Source: Gammaproteobacteria bacterium
Lineage (GTDB): Bacteria > Pseudomonadota > Gammaproteobacteria > Pseudomonadales > UBA3067
Reading direction: 5' to 3'
NCBI GenBank assembly: GCA_002402085.1
Contig: NVVB01000001.1
Coordinates: 69,147 to 75,778, forward strand
Length of the DNA stretch: 6,632 nt
Part shown: piece after piece, positions 1 through 6,357 of the stretch
Layout: every line of letters starts with the position of its first letter
Position numbering within the stretch: position 1 is the first letter of the stretch
The notes under the pieces: generated by a model
The model's input: the letters and a program-made list of their open reading frames with translations, nothing else
Told to the model about the DNA's origin: nothing
The model's database searches: none
Position numbers and translations under genes: made by a program

Positions 1-1274
1 CAGATGATTACATGCAGAATTTGTTGCAAGAAATGCGCGATCATCCATGGCCTTTCCCTCACTTTCAAGACAAAGTAAGCCGTTCAATCAGCTCTTTAGG
101 CCGCTATTATTGGGACAAAGACACCAATATGGACATGGCCCATCATGTCGAGCTAGTTGACGTTCCTGGCAAAGGAACCGCTAAAGACCTAAGAGATTAC
201 ACCACTCAATATCAAGGCATCCCCCTCGATTACACCCGCCCACTGTGGCAGCTTAAGCTTGTAGACGGCTTAGAAGATAGCAATCAATTTGCGGTCGTAA
301 TGAAAGTGCATCATTGTGGAATCGATGGCGTTTCAGCAATGAACATGCTCGAAGAGCTATTCCGCAAGGAACAAACTGATCTATCCAATCCTGATATGTC
401 AGCGAAAAAGAAGAAGCAAAAGACTAGAGCTAAGAAAGCCCGCAAAATAAGCAGAATGCAGTCCTTGAAAGCATACTGGGCAGGCCTTAAGAAAATCAGT
501 GGCGACATCAAGTCCGGTGAAACCATGCTAATGCCCCCAGAAGGGCAAGTGCCAGTGACTCGATTCAACCAGATCACTGAACCGACACGTAGTTTTGCGA
601 CCGTTAGCCTGAAACTTGCCGACATAAAAGCGATTAGCTCTGAAACTGGCGGTACTGTTAATGACGTTATCAGTGCGCTAATTGGTACCGGCATGCGCCG
701 CTACCTTGAAGGCAAAGGCGAGGACTTAACCAACAAAAGCCTTTACGCAACCATGCCTGTATCACTTCATACTGAAGACGACATGGATGAAAGCAACAAG
801 ATCTCCATGAGCTGCTACACGTTAGCCAGTGATGTTGACGTGCCTTCCGAGCAAATACGTACCATTCAAAAGGCTACCCGTAAAGCTAAGGATGAAATGA
901 AAGCCCTACCACAAAGCGTAATTTATAGCTTAATGGCAGTAGGCGCGATTCCCGTATTGATCCGTAAGCTTCGCGGTATTCGCGAAGTGAATGCCAAGCG
1001 CATGACCAACGTAATGATCTCTAACGTCCCTTCCTTTAAAGAGCCTCGTTACTATAAAGGCGCTAAGCTAGTTGGCCTATATCCTTTGTCTCTAATTTTA
1101 GACGGCATCGGCATCAACATTACTGTCACTAGCTACGTTGACAACTTGGATTTCGGTCTAGTTTCAGATAGAACTATGGCTCCTGACATCGAGGTTATTT
1201 GCGACCACATGTTAGACGCCTTAGAGGAAATGAAGGCCGAAGTTTTAGGAACGAAGCTAAAAAAGGCAGGCTAG
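1..1274 (+). CDS. Wax ester synthase / diacylglycerol acyltransferase (WS/DGAT), 5'-truncated by window edge
   Basis: Bifunctional WS/DGAT enzymes join acyl-CoA to a fatty alcohol (wax ester) or to diacylglycerol (triacylglycerol) at the inner membrane or lipid-body surface. Numbering from the Met at position 12, the catalytic HHxxxDG motif is HHCGIDG at residues 100-106. It is preceded by the family PLW motif (RPLWQ, 76-80) and followed by the NDVISAL segment (217-223) and the SNVPS motif (337-341). A lysine-rich stretch (about 132-145) lies in the linker after the catalytic motif. The frame stays open to the left edge (Asp-Asp-Tyr before that Met), and the family motif usually lies near residue 132, so about 30 N-terminal residues are probably missing and Met-12 is internal. 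The protein ends at TAG 1272-1274. It converges on the response-regulator gene. All expected motifs are intact, so the enzyme is probably active; the preferred alcohol acceptor cannot be told from sequence. Confidence 0.93.
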   Translation, partial: DDYMQNLLQEMRDHPWPFPHFQDKVSRSISSLGRYYWDKDTNMDMAHHVELVDVPGKGTAKDLRDYTTQYQGIPLDYTRPLWQLKLVDGLEDSNQFAVVMKVHHCGIDGVSAMNMLEELFRKEQTDLSNPDMSAKKKKQKTRAKKARKISRMQSLKAYWAGLKKISGDIKSGETMLMPPEGQVPVTRFNQITEPTRSFATVSLKLADIKAISSETGGTVNDVISALIGTGMRRYLEGKGEDLTNKSLYATMPVSLHTEDDMDESNKISMSCYTLASDVDVPSEQIRTIQKATRKAKDEMKALPQSVIYSLMAVGAIPVLIRKLRGIREVNAKRMTNVMISNVPSFKEPRYYKGAKLVGLYPLSLILDGIGINITVTSYVDNLDFGLVSDRTMAPDIEVICDHMLDALEEMKAEVLGTKLKKAG

Positions 1275-1280
1275 TCATAT

Positions 1281-1304
1281 AAAGCGAAGGCCTTATTACG
1301 CTTT
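1281..1304 (+). terminator. Small hairpin just after the WS/DGAT stop
   Basis: AAAGCG (1281-1286) and CGCTTT (1299-1304) form a perfect 6 bp stem with a 12 nt loop, starting 6 bases after the stop codon. No long T-run follows, so it may be an mRNA 3'-end stabiliser or a weak terminator rather than a strong intrinsic terminator. Confidence 0.3.
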
Positions 1305-1306
1305 CG

Positions 1307-1363
1307 TAGCAGGCTCAACCTGGGTCACTTGTTATCAAATAAGTAGCCCAGGCTGACTTGCTA
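1307..1363. terminator. Long imperfect inverted repeat between convergent genes
   Basis: CCTGGG (1319-1324) pairs with CCCAGG (1347-1352). Inside it ACTT pairs with AAGT, and outside it TAGCA (1307-1311) pairs with TGCTA (1359-1363) across an internal loop. It sits midway between the WS/DGAT stop (1274) and the response-regulator stop (1416), where a bidirectional transcription end would be expected. There is no clear T-tract on either side, so a terminator role is inferred from position and structure only. Confidence 0.4.
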
Positions 1364-1415
1364 AATAAATTCAATATGCCTCTACAACCCACACCATTGT
1401 CTATAGTGCATGCCA

Positions 1416-2531
1416 CTATTGCTTTAATACGCTAATAGTCTCCGAGAAAATATTCCTGATTTGGTCGATGTTCTCATGCATGGTGAATAAATCATCTGAG
1501 CTGTGATGAATAAGCTGGGTGAAATGCTCCTCTTGATCGCGCTCCAAGCCCAAACTATGTATACCCTCATCCAATGAATCTAACATTGTAGTCAGTACTT
1601 TAAGGCCGTTATTTCTCTCCTCTTTAATTAACATTTCTATAAACACTAAGTTCTCTTGTATTTTTGAGCAGGCTTTTCTAATGGTGTTTTCACGCCGCTT
1701 GCTTTCGATCTCCAAGCGCATGGGCTTAAGCTTTGACTCAACCCCCTTAAGCAGCAATGCCAGATGGTCTCTTAAGCGCCCACATAACTCTTCATTTTCA
1801 ACGGGAATGTTTTTAACTAAGATACAAACGTCTGGCCCACTGAAAAAGGTTCTATTTCGGAATGTGTGGATCCGTGAAATATTCTTAACCATTTGCATTA
1901 TTTCACGTTCGATTGGCCGATCTGTATGGTCCGAGTTAAAATACATCGGCCCGTCTGCGGTAAAAAACTGAACGCCACAGCTTAATCCAAACTGGCCGAT
2001 AGACTTAATAATTAATTCGGCGAGCTCTGAGTATTGCGTGCAGTTGAATGCATCAGACAAAAACTCAAGAATCACCCCTTGCTCCGCAGTATTAGTCATC
2101 GCTAACAAGGCAGTATTGGAAGCAATGCTCACCTGCCCTTTCAGCTCTTTCGAGTTTCGACTATTACGTAAGGCCAGCTGAGCCTTCACCAACAACTCTT
2201 CTTCTTTAAAGGGTTTCGTTAAGTAATCATCCCCCCCCGCCTCATAACCTTCCATGCGGTCTTCTAAGGTAGTTAATGCCGAGACAAAGATTATCGGGAT
2301 ATCTCGCATCGATTCAGTCGTACGAACCAGTTTACATACTTCGTAACCGTTAAGGCCTGGCATCCCCACATCGAGCAATAGCAAATCTGGCGTGTTTCTT
2401 TCTACGCTTTCTAAGCACTCGCTGCCAGCCAAAAACGTAGTGACCTGAAAATCGTCCTCTAACAACTCAGACATAATTTCGCAGTTTAACGGATCATCAT
2501 CTACGGCAAATACTAAAGGTTTATTTTGCAT
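1416..2531 (-). CDS. Response regulator: receiver domain plus middle domain, no known output domain
   Basis: Two-component response regulator of 371 residues. Residues 1-125 form an intact receiver: acidic cluster D11-D13, phospho-acceptor D54 in LLLLDVGMPG, switch Ser84 in FVSA, and Lys106 in DYLTKPF. Residues about 150-270 form a middle domain clearly related to that of the upstream kinase: both begin VILEF and share the patterns YxELA and ILVxxxP. The last 100 residues look helical, with a charged segment (KRREN, 278-282) and no HTH, GGDEF, EAL, HD-GYP or AAA+ signature. The output is therefore probably a protein-protein interaction or an unrecognised domain. The gene starts 33 bp after the kinase stop, with only a weak purine-rich RBS, and is probably co-transcribed with it. 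The likely partner is that kinase. A run of eight G in the coding strand falls at Ala98-Asp101. Confidence 0.88.
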   Translation of the reverse strand: MQNKPLVFAVDDDPLNCEIMSELLEDDFQVTTFLAGSECLESVERNTPDLLLLDVGMPGLNGYEVCKLVRTTESMRDIPIIFVSALTTLEDRMEGYEAGGDDYLTKPFKEEELLVKAQLALRNSRNSKELKGQVSIASNTALLAMTNTAEQGVILEFLSDAFNCTQYSELAELIIKSIGQFGLSCGVQFFTADGPMYFNSDHTDRPIEREIMQMVKNISRIHTFRNRTFFSGPDVCILVKNIPVENEELCGRLRDHLALLLKGVESKLKPMRLEIESKRRENTIRKACSKIQENLVFIEMLIKEERNNGLKVLTTMLDSLDEGIHSLGLERDQEEHFTQLIHHSSDDLFTMHENIDQIRNIFSETISVLKQ

Positions 2532-2564
2532 AATTTAATTCCGTACCCTAAATACCTTATAAAG

Positions 2565-4148
2565 TCAGTGCGTCATCCCAGTTTGCTTAACTGGAATGGT
2601 AAACGTAAAGCAAGCTCCCAGGGCATCCGTATTTTCGACCTGAATAGTGCCGCGAGACGCTTTTATGATCTCTTTACAGATAGTAAGGCCTAAGCCTGTA
2701 CCCACCCCTGATTGCTTTGTTTTCAACTGGATAAATTTATTGAAAATTGACTGGCAATCTTGCGCTGGTACGCCGCACCCTTGATCCTGCACGAGCACTG
2801 CAATCGACGGTGTAGGAAACGACCCGTCCTCCAAGCTCAATGTTCGCTCTTCAAAAGAGATGTTAATTTGATGGCCTTTAGGCGTAAATCGAATCGCGTT
2901 CGCGATAAGGTTGCGATACACCTGAAGTATTCGGTTTTCGTCAAACCAAGCCGCACTTGAAAACGTTGGTTCATCCACCGAAAGTTCAACGCCCTTTTCC
3001 ATCAATAACGATGAAAACTCACTGGCCGCGAAATTAGCAGTGTTGTATAAGTTATTCTTAGAGGCTTGAAACGACATTTTATTCGCTTCAAGTTGCGTCG
3101 CATCCAAAAAGTCGTTAATCAAGGAAAGCAGGCGATCTGCGCTTTTTTCAATATTATCAAAGTAATCTAATAACTTTTCATTAGTCGCAGTGTGTATCTT
3201 TTTCTTGCCAATTCGAGCGAAGGATAATATCCCATGCATCGGTGTACGTAATTCGTGAGATATACCCGCCAAAAAAAGCCCTTTATTTTCTTCAACTTCT
3301 TTAAGGTTATTGAGCGATTCAATCTTTGCATTGGCGCTGCCTACCAACGCAACAAAGTGGCTCGTGAGTCGTCTATATAACTTGTCATTACTGAGGGGCA
3401 TATGCCGAACCAATATAGTGATATGCTCAAAATTTATAATGATTCTCTCACCAAACTGGACCACTCTACGAAACGATCTTAAGCGCTCCATTAACTCGTG
3501 TTCCAAGGCACCGTTCTTGGGGCATATTTGTAAGTTATATTGTTCTCCTACCCCGCGAATCTTTACAGCCGAACTCACATGATATCGGTTCAGCACGTTA
3601 ACTACTTCCTTGGCTAGCTCGGGGTAGTCATCAATACTAAACGACCGCTCCATAAACTCTAGAATGACATTAATGTCTTCTTTATCAGTAATTGATTTCA
3701 ACGCCAGATCTTGGGCTTTTTGTACGTCATTAAGCAATTGATCGGTCGCGTTTTTCTTTTCTAGCACGACGTCAATTTTCGTGAGCAACTCAGCTTTAGA
3801 GATTGAGTTAGGAAGAATATCTTCGGCACCAAGTTTATAACCAGTCAATCGATGCGCTGTGTCGTTGCAATCAGTAATAAAAATAACCGGGATACTTTTA
3901 ATCGTCGGGTCACCTTTTAATACCTGGCAGAACTCAAAGCCTTCCCCTTCAGACATCGCGTCAAGTAGTATTACATCCGGGTAAATGCCATGCACGGTAT
4001 CAAGGCACTCCTGCTCAGACCCAACAGTAAAAATATCAAATCTTTCCTGCAACAAATCCCGCACTACATTAAGGTGCTGAGAATCTTCATCTACAACGAG
4101 TACTTTCGGCGGATACACTTTATTATCAATGGCTCGGCTATATTGCAA
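2565..4148 (-). CDS. Hybrid sensor histidine kinase with N-terminal degenerate receiver (REC-middle-HisKA-HATPase_c)
   Basis: Soluble-looking kinase of 527 residues with no membrane segment. A receiver-like domain (about 15-130) is followed by a middle domain (about 157-275) paralogous to that of the downstream regulator. HisKA carries the phospho-histidine H298 in GISHELRTPMHG, and HATPase_c has the N box (RNLIANAIRF, N413 and N417), G1 (DQGCG, 455-459), F box (IFNKF) and G2 (GTGLGL, 483-488). The kinase core thus appears complete. The receiver keeps D20/E21 and D63, but the conserved Lys-Pro is Asn114-Ser115, and the loop after D63 lacks the usual MP and is one residue short. It is probably a pseudo-receiver or regulatory domain. 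The start is TTG: an in-frame TGA lies two codons upstream, the next Met is residue 65 inside the receiver, and AGGAGGTGAT sits at ideal spacing. It is first in an operon with the 1416-2531 gene. Its signal is unknown. Confidence 0.9.
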   Translation of the reverse strand: MQYSRAIDNKVYPPKVLVVDEDSQHLNVVRDLLQERFDIFTVGSEQECLDTVHGIYPDVILLDAMSEGEGFEFCQVLKGDPTIKSIPVIFITDCNDTAHRLTGYKLGAEDILPNSISKAELLTKIDVVLEKKNATDQLLNDVQKAQDLALKSITDKEDINVILEFMERSFSIDDYPELAKEVVNVLNRYHVSSAVKIRGVGEQYNLQICPKNGALEHELMERLRSFRRVVQFGERIIINFEHITILVRHMPLSNDKLYRRLTSHFVALVGSANAKIESLNNLKEVEENKGLFLAGISHELRTPMHGILSFARIGKKKIHTATNEKLLDYFDNIEKSADRLLSLINDFLDATQLEANKMSFQASKNNLYNTANFAASEFSSLLMEKGVELSVDEPTFSSAAWFDENRILQVYRNLIANAIRFTPKGHQINISFEERTLSLEDGSFPTPSIAVLVQDQGCGVPAQDCQSIFNKFIQLKTKQSGVGTGLGLTICKEIIKASRGTIQVENTDALGACFTFTIPVKQTGMTH

Positions 4149-4150
4149 GC

Positions 4151-4160
4151 ATCACCTCCT
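4151..4160 (-). promoter_or_regulatory. Near-perfect Shine-Dalgarno fixing the kinase TTG start
   Basis: On the - strand this reads AGGAGGTGAT, matching ten consecutive bases of the complement of the 16S rRNA 3' end. From AGGAGG to the TTG (4148-4146) there are 6 nt. The ATG at 4152-4150 overlaps this SD, is out of frame with the kinase, and would encode only four residues before TAG at 4140-4138. Confidence 0.8.
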
Positions 4161-4694
4161 CTCTACAGGGCCTAATATAAATCAGTGCTTGTCACCAAGA
4201 ATTGACTGACCCCAGTGAAAACGGAGGTAATTGCAGCATCCCCTTTCAAAAAACCAATCCATAGACGCACGAAATTTATCTATCTGCCAATAAGTGTAGT
4301 AGTTACGCATACCCCGACGATAGTGAATTAGCATTACGCAATAGGTAACGAACACAACAATTACTTATACCCACATATTCCCAAGTCGCTCGTTCTGCCA
4401 CAGTTTGTCTACCTATACCTCATCGACCTGCAACGCAATAACCTAGGACTCATACCACTATAATTCAACGCCTTTACGATGACTTAAAGTAAAAACAAAC
4501 AGTACAGGCGTTCGCTTAGAACACATCGCGTTAATTTCATGTCACATTATCGTACTTAGGTCGAGGAGTAATAAACACTTCCGCTCTTATTACTCAGGAC
4601 AGAACATTCTCAATAATCTTTATTTTGGGACATAGCTTCAAGCAAAACACTTAACCTCCGCTTATGTGATGGGTAAATTGCATAGACATTAAAA
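4161..4694. other. Non-coding stretch between the kinase gene and the curlin promoter
   Basis: About 530 bp with no convincing coding frame on either strand; stops are frequent and no open frame has an RBS. It should contain the promoter of the leftward kinase operon, but I see no strong -35/-10 pair and no sigma-54 GG-N10-GC element on the - strand near the start. A perfect 9 bp inverted repeat lies at 4566-4595 and is listed separately. Confidence 0.5.
4566..4595. repeat. Perfect 9 bp inverted repeat (stem-loop)
   Basis: GAGTAATAA (4566-4574) and TTATTACTC (4587-4595) are perfect reverse complements separated by 12 nt. No T-tract follows on either strand, so it does not look like an intrinsic terminator. 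It could be an operator or an RNA hairpin in a divergent 5' leader. Function unknown. Confidence 0.5.
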
Positions 4695-4708
4695 ATGTGC
4701 CAGCACAT
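4695..4708. promoter_or_regulatory. 14 bp palindrome ATGTGCCAGCACAT
   Basis: ATGTGC and GCACAT are perfect arms around a 2 bp centre, immediately upstream of the conserved curlin control block. The size and symmetry suit a dimeric regulator. It has no counterpart in the second promoter region, and I do not recognise a matching regulator consensus. Confidence 0.35.
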
Positions 4709-4729
4709 AGTGAGACCTATCGTAACGAA

Positions 4730-4847
4730 CTGCCAATTTTTTTCACAAATGTAAAGCAACCGACACTTTTGGGCACCACTGGATCATGGTTTTTTTGTGA
4801 CGTAGCGCTCATCTTTTTTCTGTGCAACGCGGTTCACAATTTTTAAT
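4730..4847 (+). promoter_or_regulatory. Conserved upstream control block of the curlin gene (copy A)
   Basis: This 118 bp segment aligns without gaps to 6358-6475. I count about 74 of 118 identities by hand, concentrated in islands: CTGCC plus a T-run and CAC (from 4730), CGACACTTTT (4761-4770), TTTTTGTGAC (4792-4801) and TTCACAATTTTTAAT (4833-4847). Islands with fixed spacing and divergent sequence between them are what conserved protein-binding sites look like. It lies roughly 110-230 bp upstream of the predicted transcription start, suitable for enhancer-binding or co-regulator sites. Confidence 0.6.
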
Positions 4848-4865
4848 GGCTCAAAGTTATTACTT

Positions 4866-4881
4866 GCGAATGGATATTCAT
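4866..4881 (+). promoter_or_regulatory. Putative activator site, palindrome GCGAAT-ggat-ATTCat (copy A)
   Basis: An imperfect inverted repeat centred about 85 bp upstream of the predicted start. Its 14-mer GCGAATGGATATTC occurs again on the opposite strand in the perfect palindrome at 6483-6498. The location suits an enhancer site for a sigma-54 activator, though the regulator is unknown. Confidence 0.5.
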
Positions 4882-4930
4882 TTCAGCAATTAAAAATCGT
4901 CATAGCGCACATAATTTCCGCACGAAAAAT

Positions 4931-4947
4931 TTGGTACAGTCCATGCA
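4931..4947 (+). promoter_or_regulatory. Sigma-54 (-24/-12) promoter of the curlin gene
   Basis: TTGGTACAGTCCATGCA matches the RpoN consensus TTGGCACRN4TTGCW at all but two defined positions. It keeps GG (4933-4934) and GC (4945-4946) with exactly 10 bp between them. The predicted transcription start is near 4958, giving a leader of about 50 nt before ATG 5009. The same element occurs at 6560 in the same upstream context, which greatly strengthens the call. Such a promoter would need RpoN and an ATP-dependent activator. Confidence 0.72.
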
Positions 4948-5008
4948 ACCAAGATAAATGAGAACGGATTTCATGCTTAAGGATGACAAAAAAAGGTAAT
5001 TGGCGGAA

Positions 5009-5569
5009 ATGAACACAAATAGCGATAGAAAAACATCTTTACTCAAAGCACTCAACAAAGTGTTTTCGCTATTATTAGTCACTTTGCTTTTTGGATTTTA
5101 CACACAATCAAGCGTTGCTTACGACCTAGACCCTTCAGATGAGCTATCAATTCATACACCGGAACTAGACAGTAACAGTCAATATGCGAACGTCTACCAA
5201 AGGGGCGACTACAACAACGTAGCAATCACACAAAGCGGAGCCAACCAATTAACTGTGCGTCAACTAGGTGAGAAAAACGCTACACGCATCACCCAATCAG
5301 GACGTTTTAATCAACTAGCAGCAACTCAACAAGGATTCGAAAACACGCTCTTGGTACAACAAAAAGGACTCAGGAATTCGATTAGCAGCAAGCAGTCCGG
5401 TTATAACAATGCAATAAACCTTAAACAGCACGGCTCACACAATCAAATAGACGTAAACCAATACGGAAACCTTAATAACGTACAAATCAGCCAGAACGGG
5501 TACGGTCTAAAAGCGTCTATCACCCAACACGGCAACAATCAAAAAGCCACTATCCATCAAGGTTATTAA
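5009..5569 (+). CDS. Secreted curlin-repeat protein (CsgA/CsgB-family functional amyloid subunit)
   Basis: A 186-residue extracellular amyloid subunit of the curli type, expected to leave the cell through Sec and then a CsgG-like pore. Residues 1-37 form a signal peptide: a basic N-region (DRKTSLLK), hydrophobic core (FSLLLVTLLFGF) and cleavage after SVA, leaving mature YDLDPSDE. From residue 60 to the end the protein is a Gln/Asn/Gly-rich ladder with Q-x-G recurring every 11 residues (Q64, 75, 85, 96, 107, 118, 129, 140, 151, 162, 173) and an Asn three or so residues after each Q-x-G. These are curlin half-repeats, each expected to be one strand-turn. There is no Cys. It ends TIHQGY, recalling the CsgA terminus, but the strand pattern also resembles the CsgB nucleator, so the symbol is left blank. 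ATG 5009 is preferred; an in-frame TTG at 5000 follows AAAAGG too closely and has TAA just before it. The control region is sigma-54 type. No csgC, E, F or G is present in the window. Confidence 0.88.
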   Translation: MNTNSDRKTSLLKALNKVFSLLLVTLLFGFYTQSSVAYDLDPSDELSIHTPELDSNSQYANVYQRGDYNNVAITQSGANQLTVRQLGEKNATRITQSGRFNQLAATQQGFENTLLVQQKGLRNSISSKQSGYNNAINLKQHGSHNQIDVNQYGNLNNVQISQNGYGLKASITQHGNNQKATIHQGY

Positions 5570-5800
5570 AACGCACTGTTTATACCCTAGAATTTCTCTT
5601 CAAAAGACTTTTCGAAAACCCACGGTAAAAACCAACTCATTATATCCAAAGTAGATACCCCCCTCCCTTAACCTTTCGCAAACGTCTCTCAGCCAGTAAT
5701 TGCTGGCAAAAAACCACCAAAACCGGATTAAAACGCTTCTATGCAGGCAAGCCCCCATTAACTTGAGACTCCACCGGCTTAGATCACCTCAACTCTGATG

Positions 5801-5863
5801 CCTCTACCTCTACCTCTACCTCTACCTCTACCTCTACCTCTACCTCTACCTCTACCTCTACTC
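5801..5863. repeat. Hexanucleotide tandem repeat, (CCTCTA) x 10
   Basis: Ten perfect head-to-tail copies of CCTCTA fill 5801-5860, with a partial CTC after. Perfect copy identity points to recent or ongoing slippage. It is outside any supported gene. Read as codons on the + strand it gives Pro-Leu, Leu-Tyr or Ser-Thr; on the - strand it is TAGAGG, purine-rich with regularly spaced GG pairs. Confidence 0.97.
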
Positions 5864-5931
5864 AAATACTTTCAACGCTTCATAAAGAACTTAAGCCAAT
5901 CAATTGGACTTGGTTTAACTAGTTACGTCTA

Positions 5932-5951
5932 GGTTTTTCTTGTCAAAAACC
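5932..5951. repeat. Perfect inverted repeat GGTTTTT-N6-AAAAACC
   Basis: GGTTTTT (5932-5938) and AAAAACC (5945-5951) flank a 6 nt loop. The stem is AT-rich and has no T-tract after it, so a terminator is unlikely. Function unknown. Confidence 0.4.
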
Positions 5952-6174
5952 AGAGGAAAGTTTCGTCGTACTAAAAAGGCACTAGACGCGACCCTATTCT
6001 TATTCCATCACCCTGTCTAAACAGCTTACCGGTTAGATCGCTGAAAACCTTCGCATCGTTTTAAACTGAATGTGGAAATAATTTGGCTCATCAAGTAAAA
6101 ACAGTTCTAAAGAAACATCAAAACCCTCAAAAACAACATTCACTGCATTCCAATACGAACCTAGATAGAATTAC

Positions 6175-6198
6175 GCCCAACGGGCTTTATTTATTATT
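6175..6198 (+). terminator. Weak candidate intrinsic terminator
   Basis: GCCC (6175-6178), a 3 nt AAC loop and GGGC (6182-6185) are followed directly by TTTATTTATTATT. The stem is only 4 bp, so strength is doubtful. Its place between the curlin unit and the second promoter fits the end of a rightward transcript. Confidence 0.35.
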
Positions 6199-6272
6199 GA
6201 ACTAAATCCAAAGGCTTATGGTTGCACGTCCGAAACATTGGCAGATCTAATCGCATACAACCTTGCATCACG

Positions 6273-6290
6273 CGCCATCCAGAAATGGCG
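6273..6290. repeat. Inverted repeat CGCCAT-N6-ATGGCG
   Basis: A perfect 6 bp stem (6273-6278 with 6285-6290) around a 6 nt loop, extendable outward with a small bulge. No T-tract follows. It lies about 70 bp upstream of the second conserved promoter block; an operator or hairpin role is only a possibility. Confidence 0.35.
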
Positions 6291-6357
6291 TGCTAATTAC
6301 GCACAATAAGTAAACTCTCCAATAACGCCATTCTTTTATGTGACTCAGATATCCCTA

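Larger units (their letters stand above)
5570..6357. other. Long non-coding stretch downstream of the curlin gene
   Basis: Almost 790 bp with no frame that looks coding. The longest pieces are a 44-codon ATG frame made mostly of the hexamer repeat (5798-5932, no RBS) and unmarked fragments of 30-55 codons. I cannot recognise any of them as a decayed known gene. It holds the hexamer array, several hairpins (5692-5707, 5932-5951, 6273-6290) and a weak terminator near 6175. It could be a long 3' UTR, a decayed gene, or host an unrecognised small RNA. Confidence 0.45.

Noticed and set aside
311..694. A 127-codon open frame on the - strand inside the WS/DGAT gene
   Set aside because: It lies wholly antisense to a strongly supported enzyme, shows no recognisable domain, and is best explained as a shadow frame.
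1416..4148. The kinase/regulator pair as the direct sigma-54 activator system of the curlin promoters
   Set aside because: Neither protein has an AAA+ domain or GAFTGA-type motif, so neither can activate RpoN promoters directly; only an indirect link is possible.
4695..4708. LexA or CRP box
   Set aside because: It lacks CTGT-N8-ACAG for LexA and the TGTGA-N6-TCACA spacing for CRP.
4931..4958. A sigma-70 reading of the curlin promoter, TTGGTA-N16-GATAAA
   Set aside because: The hexamers match only 4 of 6 each, and the -10-like part is not conserved in copy B, whereas the GG-N10-GC element and the TGCAA are conserved in both.
4900..5082. A 60-codon - strand open frame overlapping the curlin promoter and start
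   Set aside because: It covers the sigma-54 core and the signal-peptide codons antisense, has no recognised RBS or domain, and its hydrophobic look mirrors the signal peptide region.
5692..5707. Hairpin GCCAG-N6-CTGGC as a terminator for the curlin gene
   Set aside because: It is followed by an A-run, not a T-run, on the + strand; on the - strand the T-run comes before the hairpin. It does not fit an intrinsic terminator in either direction.
5801..5863. CRISPR-like array
   Set aside because: The repeats are 6 bp and directly abutting with no spacers, so this is a simple tandem repeat.
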